A DNA stretch of 11,655 bases, taken from positions 1 to 11,655 of the forward strand of contig VBLD01000061.1 of NCBI GenBank assembly GCA_005879205.1, in the 5' to 3' direction. The stretch is from Deltaproteobacteria bacterium (GTDB lineage: Bacteria; Desulfobacterota; Binatia; DP-6). A program made the translations under genes and the position numbers. The notes under the pieces are model-generated. The model was not told the origin of the DNA. It did not search any database and worked only from the letters and a program-made list of their open reading frames with translations. Below are positions 1 to 9,400 of this stretch, in pieces (position 1 is the first letter of the stretch; each line of letters begins with the position of its first letter).

Positions 1-1339
1 AGAGCTGCAGCACCCACTGGTCGACGTTGTCGCCGCCGGCCGAGGTGGCCGAGAAGGCATAGTTCCGCCCGCGCCCGAGCTGGACGATGAGGTCGGTCCC
101 GGCGAAGGCGACGCCTCGCGCGTCGATGTCGGGCCCGTGCACGTCCTTCTCCACCAGCAGCTGCGGCATGAAGTAGCCGGTCTGCGGGCCGAAGACGGCG
201 ATCGGCCTCCCGCTCTTGGTGTGGGCCGCCGACACCAAGAGCGCGTTGCTCATGGCGCCGGGCACGGCGAGCGGCGGCGCGGCGCCGCTGATCGCGTCGA
301 GGAGCTGCTGGAGCGGCGGGCCGGCCGGGTCGATCGGCTGCAGGCTCGAGCAGTCGACGTCGGGGTTGGCGGCGGGATTCACCGGGCCGAGGTCCGTCAT
401 GTACGGCGCCGGGTTGTGGGACGTCGTCGGGGCCTCGGCGTCGTTGGCGAAGTGGAGGTCGTCGAACACGGTGCGCGCCGCCGCGGCGCTGCCGAGCGCC
501 GCCGTCATGGCCTTCAGGCCGCACAGGTTCGTGAGCTCGCCGCCGCCGCCCTTCCCGAAGATGCCACCCACGAGCGACGCGATCGCGACCGCGTCCTCCG
601 CCTTCCACGCAGCCGGCGTCTGCTGCAACGCCGGATACTCGGCGGGCAGCTTCGACGGGTCCGTGTTCGCCTCGTTGATGTACTGGTTGACGCCGTCCGT
701 GTAGGCGAGGAGGTCCATGTAGCCGCTCTGGCCCTCGGCACCGGAGTTGCGGATCGCGTCGAGCTGAGCGGTCAGGTCCGATTCCTTGTAGGGCGCGATC
801 GCGAGCTGGGAGCGGTCCATCGCCACGTTCGATGGCGAGGCGCCGAGGAATTCGGAGAGGCGGGCCCGGCCGAGGTGGCGGAGGACGTCCATCAGGAAGA
901 GCCGGTCCTCGGCGCCGGTGTAGCCCTCCGCGAACATGGTGGCGTAGCGCGTGTCGCCGAAGATGTGCGGCACGCCGAAGCTCTTGTCCCGGATGACGGT
1001 CACGTTCGCGGTCGGCGAGTAGACCCGGTCGACGTCGTCGTCGCGGACGCCGAACGAGGCGTCCTTGTAGAACTCGAGCAGGCGGTCGACGGTGAGGCCC
1101 GGGACGTTGAAGACCAGGTTGCCGTACATGTCGAGCTGGTCCTTCACGTGCGGCGGGTACGTCCCGCCCTGCGCCTGGATGGCCTCGGGGCCGTTCAACA
1201 CCCCGTCCTGGCCGGGCGGCACGATGTTGAGAAATCCCCGCGCATCGCCGAATCCCTGGTAGTGACCGGGGTTCGACTGGGCGGCGGCGGGAAGCGCCGC
1301 CGCGAGGAGCAGGAGCAGGGCGGGAAGAGCGCGTCGCAT
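1..1339 (-). CDS. Penicillin acylase family Ntn hydrolase, secreted (acylase 1; 3' end beyond window)
   Basis: A secreted amidohydrolase of the penicillin acylase family (PF01804), which removes acyl groups from N-acyl amides after autocatalytic cleavage into alpha and beta chains. The first 446 residues are visible and the frame is open to the left edge. Residues 1-20 form a signal peptide (MRRALPALLLLL, cleavage near AAA-Q). The alpha-chain motif GVPHIFGD lies near residue 125, followed by AEDRLFLMDVLRH and LSEFLGAS. DPSKLPAEYP is shared with the downstream paralogue at 6472-3846. The expected beta-chain start is Ser364 in GAMSNALLVSA (codon 248-250), followed by GPQTGYFMPQ and NYAFSATSAGGDNVDQW. 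About 70 extra residues precede the GVPHI core, containing FLNIVPPG and a YPPHVKDQLDMYGN stretch; the paralogue lacks them. The ATG at 1339 is chosen for the signal peptide and an ideal ribosome site. It is the last visible gene of the four-gene operon. The catalytic beta-chain Asn lies beyond the edge. The substrate is unknown. Confidence 0.9.
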   Translation of the reverse strand, partial: MRRALPALLLLLAAALPAAAQSNPGHYQGFGDARGFLNIVPPGQDGVLNGPEAIQAQGGTYPPHVKDQLDMYGNLVFNVPGLTVDRLLEFYKDASFGVRDDDVDRVYSPTANVTVIRDKSFGVPHIFGDTRYATMFAEGYTGAEDRLFLMDVLRHLGRARLSEFLGASPSNVAMDRSQLAIAPYKESDLTAQLDAIRNSGAEGQSGYMDLLAYTDGVNQYINEANTDPSKLPAEYPALQQTPAAWKAEDAVAIASLVGGIFGKGGGGELTNLCGLKAMTAALGSAAAARTVFDDLHFANDAEAPTTSHNPAPYMTDLGPVNPAANPDVDCSSLQPIDPAGPPLQQLLDAISGAAPPLAVPGAMSNALLVSAAHTKSGRPIAVFGPQTGYFMPQLLVEKDVHGPDIDARGVAFAGTDLIVQLGRGRNYAFSATSAGGDNVDQWVLQL

Positions 1340-1345
1340 GTGCGG

Positions 1346-1352
1346 CCTCCTT
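1346..1352 (-). promoter_or_regulatory. Strong ribosome binding site for acylase 1
   Basis: On the minus strand AAGGAGG sits six bases upstream of the ATG at 1339 and directly follows the TAG stop (1355-1353) of the ceramidase-like gene. This fixes the start and indicates re-initiation within one transcript. It is the best Shine-Dalgarno match among the downstream operon genes; the two genes before it start inside 4-base overlaps with weak sites. Confidence 0.85.
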
Positions 1353-3849
1353 CTACGGTTGGCGGCAGGTCATGCCGGCGGCGGTGGTCGTGCACGCGGC
1401 GATCGAGCCCGTGCGGTCGATGAAGCGCGCGTCGCTCACCGTGACGCCGGCGGGTGGGCCGAAGGGGCCGCCCAGCGCGAGGCGGCGGGCGAGGAAGGTG
1501 AAGCGGTAGCCGCCGGAGCGCGCGGGGGTGAACACGCCCTTGAGCGCCCGATCCGCGCTCTGGCAGCGCACCCGTCCGCTCGCGGCGAACTGGCATTCGG
1601 CGGGCGACCACGAGAAGCGACGGTCGAGGCCGCGCCCGTCGGTGACCCGCACGGAGAGCCCCCCCGCCGCCGTGAACACGTCGCGCGGCGGAGCCGTCGG
1701 GAAGTCGCCGCGGACGCCGATCCGCCCGCTCGGCCCGTCGCCGCTGGCATCCGCCCGCACCACGAGGCGGACGACGCGCAGGACCGCGTCCGCATCGTCG
1801 CAGACGTTGCCCCGGCCGTCGCCGTCGAGGTCCGCCTGATCCGGGTTCGGGTCGTTCGGGCAGTTGTCGACGTCGTCGCAGACGCGATCACCGTCGGTGT
1901 CGCCGCCCGGATCGACGGTGAGCGCGGGGTAGACGTTCACGTAGTAGCGGGCGTCCGGGAGCGCGACGCTCGCGCCGGCCCACATGCCGCGCGTGAGGAG
2001 GTCCGGTGCGCCCTGGGGCGAGCCGTCGAAGTCCATGAAGCCGCCGACGGCGTCCGGGACGACGCCGTCCAGCGTCGCGACCGAGGGCAGCGCGACGAAC
2101 GTGTCGCGGCACGACTGCAGCACGGTGCTCGTGCCGCGCGTCAGCCGGATGCCCACCGCCCCTGCCGCCCGGTGGGAGAGCGTCCCGTCGGGCAGCACGA
2201 AGCGGCCGAGCCGGATCTGCGCCGCCGGGTCGGGTCGCTGGTCGAGGAGCGCGGCGAGCTGGTTGGCGACGATGTTGCCCGCCGTGAACCCGACCGACTC
2301 CGACTCGAGCTTGTGCTTGTGCCCGGCGGGGTCGTTCCCGGTGCTCTCGTCGATGGTGCAGGTCGTCGGCGCGACACCGGGGTCCGTCGCCCAGCCCCAC
2401 GCCGGGATGAGGTAGCCGACGAGGTCGTTGGCCAGGCCGATCTGGACCCGGTGGCGCGCGTGCGCGTGCCACGTCGGGACCTCGGGGTTCGGACGATCCG
2501 GACAGCTCGCCTCCTCGATGCCCCAGGGGCTGCCGACCGAGAGCGCGGGGAAGGACTCGGAGGGATGGCCGAGGAGCTGGAGGTCCGGCCCGACGTCGAT
2601 CACCGTCGCGCCGGTGAGCAGCTCGTTCCCGACCCGGCCGGTGGGCTGGCCATCGGTGTAGAGCTGGCGGTCGCCGAAGATGCCGGCGGCGCCCGCCGCC
2701 TGGAAGAGGTTGTTCTCGAGCGGCACGAAGAAGTCGACCTGATCGGCGACGATCGGCCCGACCGGTAGGTCCTCGGCCCCGGGCAGCGCGGCGAGGACGG
2801 CATTGGCGAGCCCGACCCCGGTGCGCATCGCCTGGAGGAAGGTGTCCCTCGATGCTGCCGTTGTCGCCCACCAGGAACATCGGCATGCCGACGCCCTGGC
2901 CCTCGAGGTACGCGTTGAAGGCGCCCGGCCAGTCGCCGGAGACGGCCCGGTTCACCCGCAGCGTCTGGCTGCCGACGGTCACCACCTCGCCGTCGTCGGC
3001 GTGACCCACCTGCTGGTTGTGGGCCGAGAGGCCGAGCACCGTGAAGACGGGGGCCCCGAGCGTCGAGAGGCCTTGGAGCACGCGGAGCTTCGGGTTGATG
3101 GCGGCCGGCGTGCGGTCGTCGTTGGTGGTCGGGAAGTTGTGCGACAGGTGGGTCGGGAGATCGGCGGGCGGCAGCGCCTCGGCGATGCGGAGCCGGCCGG
3201 GTACGGCGCTCTGGATCGCCTGGACCGCCGCCTCGGCCGCGCGGTCGACGACGAACGCCATGTAGTAGTCGTCGATCCCGGAGTTGACGCCGACGCCCTG
3301 GCCCGTGTCGGGGGCGCCGAAGAGGCCGATCGAGTCGGGCGACGACTCGTTGTGGTCGGCGCTGAAGACGAGCGTCACGTCGGTGCCCGGCGGCAGCGCG
3401 GCCAGGACCTTGGCCCGCATGCGCTTGGTCTGGTTCTCGAAAAGCCCGATTGATTGGATAGAGACTACTACGGCCATGCGGGAACCGTCGCCGATCGCGA
3501 TCGCCCGCGCGTCGATCGGGTCGTGGACCCATTCGAGCAGGTGGTCGACGCCACCCGACGAGTAGAGCCCGTCGTAGCGGCCGTTCATGTTGGCGTCGCA
3601 GTACACATCGGTGTCGTAGTTGAAGAAGCCCGAGCCGTCCCGGTCGACGTACGGCTCCTGGAGCGCGAAGAGGCGAGGACCGGTGAACACGGCGGCCGGA
3701 CAGGTGGGGAACACGACGGCGTCCGCCGCCGCGTCGAACGGCGGCGGCGTGACGTCCACCTTGGCGGCGCCGAGGAGGTACATGCCCTGCGCACCCGCGA
3801 CGCGGGCGGAGAGGCCGAGCACGACGACGGCGGCGGCGAGGCGCGTCAC
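1353..3849 (-). CDS. Neutral/alkaline ceramidase-like hydrolase (PF04734 type) with TSP3 repeat and C-terminal module; frameshifted
   Basis: A secreted metallo-hydrolase resembling neutral ceramidases, which cut the amide bond of N-acyl sphingosine. GTG start at 3849, sharing GTGA with the stop of the upstream acylase. The signal peptide (MTRLAAAVVVLGLSARVAGA) is cut before Gln21. The family-like start GAAKVDVTPP follows, then calcium-type loops (DRDGSG, DANMNGRYDG, residues 69-94). Likely zinc ligands are His166 in FSADHNESSPD and His277 in GLSAHNQQ. SGDWPGAFNAYLEGQG and FLVGDNGSIEG match the family's SxDypG and lflxGaxGD regions. The frame then shifts near 2846-2848. The downstream half continues with FLQAMRTGVGLANAV, FFVPLENN and GLANDLVGYLIPAW, the family's NdyxGYlp motif (2438-2397). 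A TSP3 repeat and a C-terminal module end the protein. Removing one base restores a frame of about 831 aa. The ceramidase Ser nucleophile motif HGTSM is not seen, so true ceramidase activity is uncertain; the fold assignment is firmer. It could be a pseudogene or a sequencing indel. Confidence 0.8.
1356..1787 (-). other. C-terminal accessory module of the ceramidase-like protein
   Basis: This segment encodes about 144 residues after the TSP3 repeat. It opens VLRVVRLVVRAD, followed by GRIGVRGDFP, LSVRVTDGRGLDRRFSW and GGYRFTFLARRL, and ends in a Cys-containing tail. The pattern of hydrophobic strands resembles the last 150 residues of the subtilase-like protein (VRRARLVLPDGP, SLSLRGFV, RLVLTG, GRYNLSVRGRHADL). 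No named domain is recognised. It is likely an all-beta secretion, anchoring or carbohydrate-binding type module (inference). Confidence 0.5.
1794..1901 (-). other. Thrombospondin type 3 calcium-binding repeat within the ceramidase-like gene
   Basis: The encoded stretch runs DTDGDRVCDDVDNCPNDPNP followed by DQADLDGDGRGNVCDD. This is the canonical TSP3 pattern (PF02412) of two DxDxDGxGxxCD calcium loops flanking a DNCPxxxNPDQ core, with paired Cys residues. It joins the hydrolase domain to the C-terminal module and marks the protein as extracellular. Confidence 0.85.
2846..2848 (-). other. Frameshift site in the ceramidase-like gene
   Basis: Upstream, the frame reads GDNGSIEG and then runs out of family. 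The family-like frame resumes at TFLQAMRTG, one base out of register. The break maps to a CCC run (GGG on the coding strand) around 2846-2848. The whole gene span is 3n+1 bases, which fits one inserted base or two missing ones. The sequence as given cannot encode the full enzyme. Confidence 0.8.
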
Positions 3850-6472
3850 TGCGCCGCCATCACTTCGGCCAGCGTGAACGGCATCGGCTTGTACTCGAAG
3901 CGCTCGTAGAGCTCGAGCTGGTCGGTGAGGTGCGCCTGGTCGAGGATCGCGCGCTGCTGCGCGCCCGAGGTGGCCTCGATCTGCGCCAGCAGGGCGGCGT
4001 TGACCAGGCCCGACTGTCCGGGCGGCTGGACGTTGACGCTGAACAGCGTCGGCGCGAGCTCGATGATCTGGTTGTAGGAGCCGCGGTCGACGCCGCCGCG
4101 GGTCTGGCCGATCGTCTGCGACGGCGCCGCGCCGAGCGAGCTGAAGACGTTCAGGTGATTCGCATGCCGGCAGGTGGTGGGGGTGGGCGCGAGGCAGTCA
4201 CCGAGCTCGGCCATGGCCTGGCGCAGGCTCTCGACGAGCTGGAAGGCGGCGGTCTCGTGGCCGGGCGTCGTGATGTCATCGAAGTAGTCGATGGTGCGCC
4301 GGCCGTTCGGGCTGAAACCCGAGAGGGCGTGGACGAGGACGCTGTCCTGCGTGTCGCCGCCGCCGTGGTCGCCGGTGTTCGCACCCGGCGCGGGATCGTA
4401 GTGGAGGGCGTCCACGAACGAGCCGAGCTCGTCGTCGAACACGCGGTGCTGCAGGATCTCGCGCCAGCGCTCGTAGAGCGCCAGACCCGGCTGCTGGTAG
4501 AAGCCGTCGCCGTCCGTGTCGATGAGCGGGGCGCCGTGCACCGTCCGCGTCACGGTCGCATGCGTCTTCAGCGCCGTCATGGGCACGGCGGTGTCGGCGC
4601 CGATCCACTGGCCGATGAGGGCGCGGCCCGCCGCCAGGTCGGCCTGCTGCGGGTCCGTCGCCGGGAGCGCGTCGACCGAGGCGGACAGCGCCGCGAACGG
4701 CGGTGCGACGGGCGGCCGTCCATCTATCGCGCCGCGGCCCCCGGCGTACTCGTCCTTCTTGGCGGCCTGGTACATGACCAGGTTCACGTCGTCGACGGAG
4801 AGCTTCCCATCCGCGGCGAGCTCGCGCAGGATGCCGTCCTGCAGCGCCTGCACCCGGTGCTCCGTGCCCCACAGCTCGCGGACGTCGGCGCTCGACCAGC
4901 CGCGGATCGGGTTGTTGGGTCCTTCGGGAGGAAGCCCCGCCACTCCTGCGAGCCGGTGCCGATGAGCGGGAAGCGGGGATCGGAGCGCGGCGGCCGGAGC
5001 GGCCGGATGCCGGCGTGGAAATAGGCGATCGTCCCCGAGTTGTCCGCGAAGTGGTAGTTGAACGACATCGACTCGCCGTCGACCAGCGCCTTGAACTCGC
5101 TCAGGTTCGTCGCCTGTGCCATGCGGAGCCAGCTGGCGGCGGAGAGCAGTTCGAGGTTCCGGTGGGCGTACGCGTGGCTGAAGGCCGCCCCGCGCGCCGG
5201 GTCGCTGAAGAAGACCGGTCCGTGCAGCGTGCGGCAGAACTCGCGCTCGACGGTCATCGGCGCGCCGCCCGAGCCGGCGGGCGGCGGCGGCTCCTGCACC
5301 GTGAACGTCTCGGTGCGGCACGTCATGTCGTGGTACACGCCGTTGAAGAGGTACTGCTTCGCATTGCTCGGGTTCAGCACCTCGAGATACGTGTCGACCT
5401 GGTCCGAGATGCCCGAGGTGATCGTGTAGGCGAAGTTCTGCGTCCGTCCGATCACGATGCCGGGCCCGGCGGGTGGGATGACTCCGACCGCATCGATGCC
5501 CGGCGCATGCAGCCCCACCTCGAAGAAGAAGCTCGGGATCGCGTAGCCCACCTGTGGGCCGCCGAGCATGATCGGGTTGCCGGTATCGGTCAGCGCGCCG
5601 CTCACCAGGATGGCGTTGGAGGCCAGGTGGCGGCGGGCGGCCCCCACCCCGAGCTGTTCCTCGCTGCTTGCCCTCGCCTGCGCCTGCGCGCTGCTCAGAC
5701 CGGCGGCGGCGTTGATGCTCGGGAGATACCTCTCGAGAAGCCTCAGCTGCCGGCTCGCGAACGGCCGGGTCGAGTGCCGCAGCGGATCGTCGTACGTCTT
5801 CTCGAGCTGCGGGATGGTGGTCGGGCTCTGCGGGTCGAAGAGCGGGAAGTGGTCGTCGAAGACGTGCTTCGCCCTGGTCCTCCGCAGCCGGCTCTTCACG
5901 TCGAAGAAGAACGCGGCGTTGTGCACCTCGTCGCCGCCGAACGCGCCAAAGACGCCGACCAGATACTCCGCGGCGGCGACGGTATCGAGCGCCGTCCAGT
6001 CGGCGGGCAGGAAGCCGAGCGCCGCGTACTCGGCGGGGAGCTTCGAGGGGTCGAGCTTCGCCTGGCAGATGTAGAGGTTCACCCCGTCGGCGAACCGGGC
6101 GATCGTCTGCCGGTCGGCCGCCGCCAGCGCGTCGAAGTGGGCCTGCCGCTCGGCCGGCGTGTAGAGATCGCGGCGGGTGCTGCTGTCCATCTCGAGGAAG
6201 GAGGCGCCGAGGACCTCGGAGAGCGTCCCCTTCCCCGCCCGGCGAAGGATTTCCATTTCGAACAGCCGGTCCTGCGCCTCGACGTAGCCGTTGGTGAAGC
6301 TCAGGTCGTCGAGACTGCCCGCGAAGATGTGCGGCACGCCGTGGGCGTCGCGCAGCACCGTGCCGGGCGGCTGGTCGAACGGGGTGCAGACGGTCTGCGC
6401 GAGGGCCGGCGTGCTCGCGCCGCCGAGCAGCGCGACGACGGCCGCCAGGGATCGCCGGATTCGTCGCGTCAT
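3846..6472 (-). CDS. Penicillin acylase family Ntn hydrolase, secreted (acylase 2); frameshifted
   Basis: A second secreted Ntn hydrolase of the penicillin acylase family. ATG at 6472 overlaps the upstream TGA (ATGA). The signal peptide MTRRIRRSLAAVVALLGG ends near ALA-Q26. Alpha-chain motifs: VLRDAHGVPHIFAG (39-52), AQDRLFEMEILRR, LSEVLGASF, DPSKLPAEYA. The beta-chain nucleophile is predicted as Ser285 in LASNAILVSG (codon 5620-5618). GGPQVGYAIPSFFFEVGLHA, NFAYTITSGISDQVD (346-360) and SFNYHFADNSGTIAYFHAG with the likely catalytic Asn472 follow. After GSQEWRGFLP (about residue 516) the frame breaks. It resumes as NNPIRGWSSADVRELWGTEH and continues through LVMYQAAKKDEYAGG, a DTDGDGF calcium-type loop, GSYNQIIEL and VQPPGQSGL to a TGA that overlaps the next GTG. 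Adding one base gives about 875 aa, within the usual family range of roughly 750-900. The substrate is unknown. The break may be real decay or an indel error. Confidence 0.85.
4926..4928 (-). other. Frameshift site in acylase 2
   Basis: The coding strand reads TGGCGGGGCTTCCTCCCGAA. The upstream frame gives WRGFLPKD and then loses family likeness; the downstream frame gives EGPNNPIRGWSSAD. The gene span is 3n+2 bases, so one base is missing, most simply from the CCC run at 4926-4928. From memory of the family, a longer segment (a P..G.ivNWNNkP-like stretch) normally lies here, so the lesion may be more than one base. Confidence 0.8.
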
Positions 6473-9400
6473 GGGTACCTCAGATTCCGGCCAAACCGGC
6501 GGAACGGGAGGTTCGCAGCGGCATGGTCGTTGCCGATGTCGACGCGCACCTGGATGGTGCGGTCCGACGTGCCGTCGAAGGTGGAGAGGTCGGCATGGCG
6601 GCCCCGCACGCTGAGGTTGTACCGGCCGTCACGCCGCAGCCGCAGGGTGACGGACGTGATCCCGTCGGGGTTGGAGCCCGCGCCGCTCGAGTCCCGGTAG
6701 CGCCAGCGGCCGGCCGGCCCGGTGAAGGCGCTCGCGGGAATGTCGAACTGGATCCCGGTCAGGACGAGGCGGAAGCCTTCCTGCGCGGGATTGACGTTGT
6801 CGCTCCCCGCGGCGAGCGCCACGAAGCCGCGCAGACTGAGGGAGTCGTTCATGGGACCGTCGGGCAGCACGAGGCGGGCCCGCCGCACGTCGAGGGTGTC
6901 CGTGAAGCTCTGGAGCGTCGTCGTCGTGCTCGTCGACGTGGTCGTGCTCGTGCTCGAGCCGCCGACCGTCGTCGTGGTGGTGGTCGGGTTGCCGGTGAGG
7001 CCCTGGGGCTCCTGGTAGTTGCCGGTGTTGCGGAGGTCGTGGCGCTTCTTCGGCCACTCCTCGACGCCGGCCGGCGCCGTGGTGTCCCACACGTAGAGAT
7101 TCCCCTCGCGCGTCAGCGCGACGACCTCGTTCAGGCCGTCGCCGTCGACGTCGCCGATGGCCGCGTTGGCGATGTGCCACCCGCCGGTGAACTTCGGCCA
7201 GCCGGGCGGCTCGCTCCCGGTCGCATCGTAGGCGTGGAGGAAGTAGCCGGCCGATCCCTCGATGATCTCCGGCGGCGTGCGCACGCCCGCGGCGGCACCT
7301 CCGACGTCGGCGATCGACGGCCCGGTGAGGAACTGCAGCTCTTCCATGTGCCGCGGGAAGGCGGGAACGTAGCTGCCGGTGGCGGCGATCCACGCGGCGA
7401 CGTGGTCGTCGGCGGTGAGCTGCTGGTCGGGCAGCGCGATGGCGAGCAGGCGGCCCAGGCCGGCGGCGGGCGCGGCGAAGGCGAGGGGGCCCGTCCCCGT
7501 CCCGGTGAGGTCGGCGAAGGCGCCCTCGCCGATCGCCGGAATCGAGGGCGTGTCCGGGCTGTTCGAGGCCGGGTAGCCCTCGGTCGACATGACGCGGTAG
7601 TTGCCGCTCGGGTCGTTGCCGTAGAAGGACGTCCCATCGGCATTCAGGAGATTCGCCGGACCGGCCGCGGAGAAGACGCCGGTCTCGAGCGTCCCGTTGC
7701 CGTCGACGTCGGCGAGCGCCGGCGAGGCGTTGATGCCCTCGCCGACGTCGGGGAGGATCTCGGAGGCGAAGAAGGCGATCTTCACCGGCCAGCCCGGGAG
7801 GAAGGGCGCGGTGAACGCCGGGCAGCCCGAGCACGGATGGTTGTTGCCGTCCTTGTGGATGGCGTAGACGCGGCTGTTGGCCGGGTGCTCCGTACCGGAC
7901 GCGGCCAGCAGCTCCGCGACCGCCATGCTGGTGCCGCTCGAGAGCGAGGCGTTGATCGGCTCGTTGTACGCCTCGTTGGTGCCGACCACGATGTCGAGCG
8001 AGCCGTCGTGGTCGATGTCGCCGATCGCAGGCGAGTCCATGATCTTCTCGCCGCGGAAGGCGCAGTTCGTGGTCAACGAGTTGCAGCTGCCCGCGAGCGG
8101 GGTAACCTTGTGGGTTCCCGGATCGATCGACACGCGTGTGGCGTCGGCGACCACGACCGGGAATCCGGGGCGCGGACTGCCGAGACCGTCCCAGACGTAG
8201 ACGTGCCGGTCGTTGGCCCCGACGATGATGTCCAGGCCACCGTCGCCGTCGAGATCGGCGAGCGCGGGCGAGGCGACGATGGCGCGGTCGACGCGGTTGT
8301 CGCTGTGCTTGTCGGGGCTGACCCGCACGTCGTGCGCCGAGTAGGCGTAGTTCACGTGGACCGGGAAGCCGGCCTTCCGCACGCCCTGGTGATTCCATGC
8401 GTAGACCTTGCCCTCCATGTCGGCGGCCACCACGTCGAGATAGCCGTCGCCGTCGATGTCGCCGATCGCGACCGATGCGAGGATCGCGCCGCGGACCGGC
8501 GTCGGGATGGCTCCCGTTGCGTACGCCGGCGAGCCCGGGTTGTAGGGGATCGGATCCCCCGCCGCCGGCCAGCCGGCGAGATCCGAGCCGTCGGCGTGCT
8601 TGGCGTAGACGAGCCCGTCGCTCGTCCCGAACACGATGTCGGCCTTGCCGTCGCCGTCGAGATCGGCGAGCGCCGGCGACGAGGCCCCGTCGCCGCCGAT
8701 CCTCAGCGGGAACGGCGCCTTCAGGTCCGGGTCGTGGTGGATGAAGATCGTGCGGCGGTCCTCGCCGAGCTGGTTGCCGGGCTGGTCCCGCACCTGCACC
8801 CGGATGGTGTAGGTGAACTGGTCGTAGTCGGAGGTGACGTCGGGGAGCTGGTTCTGGCGGCGCGCGATCTGGTCTGCCGTGGGGGCCGGAATGTCCGCGG
8901 GCGTGATCGTCGCGAGGGTGCCCTGGAGCGGTGTCGTGCGGGTGGCACCGAAGGGCACGATGTCGATGAAGTCCGACTCGACGGGCTGGACGCCGTAGCC
9001 GATCTGCACGCGGTACCGGTACCCGCCCGCGGCGCGCGTGGCCGCCACCCGCCCCTCGACCGTGAAGGCGCCGTCGCGCTCGGGGTCGAGAAGCTGGAAC
9101 CAGACCGGCGTCGTGACGTCGGACTCGGGCGGGATCTGGCCGGCCACGACGCGCGCGACCGCGCGGTGGGCGTTGATGCGGCCGTAGCCGGTGAACTGGT
9201 CGAAGCCCGCCTGCGTCGCATAGCGCGAGGTATCGGGGAACGTCACGGTCCGACCGCCGGTGCTGGGCGGCGTGCCCGCCGGCCCGCCGGGCACGTCGAA
9301 GTTGATGTCGTCGGCGGTCTGCGTGATGAGCTGGCGAATCTCGTTCGCGGTGAGGCGCGAGGCGAGCGTGCCGTGGTCGACGGCGTCGCGCCCGGCCGAC

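Noticed and set aside
137..2768. Long plus-strand open frames over the acylase 1 and ceramidase-like genes
   Set aside because: The translations are low-complexity Arg/Glu/Val-rich without recognisable motifs, and the minus strand carries clear protein families in the same place.
1888..2840. Out-of-frame continuation of the ceramidase-like frame after the shift (ends about 300 residues later)
   Set aside because: After GSIEG it is pure Arg/Pro/Gly-rich shadow sequence. The family-like sequence lies in the neighbouring frame.
2840..4934. Programmed ribosomal frameshifting as explanation for the two breaks
   Set aside because: No XXXYYYZ slippery heptamer or obvious pseudoknot is seen at either site, the shifts are in opposite directions and one junction seems to lack a conserved segment.
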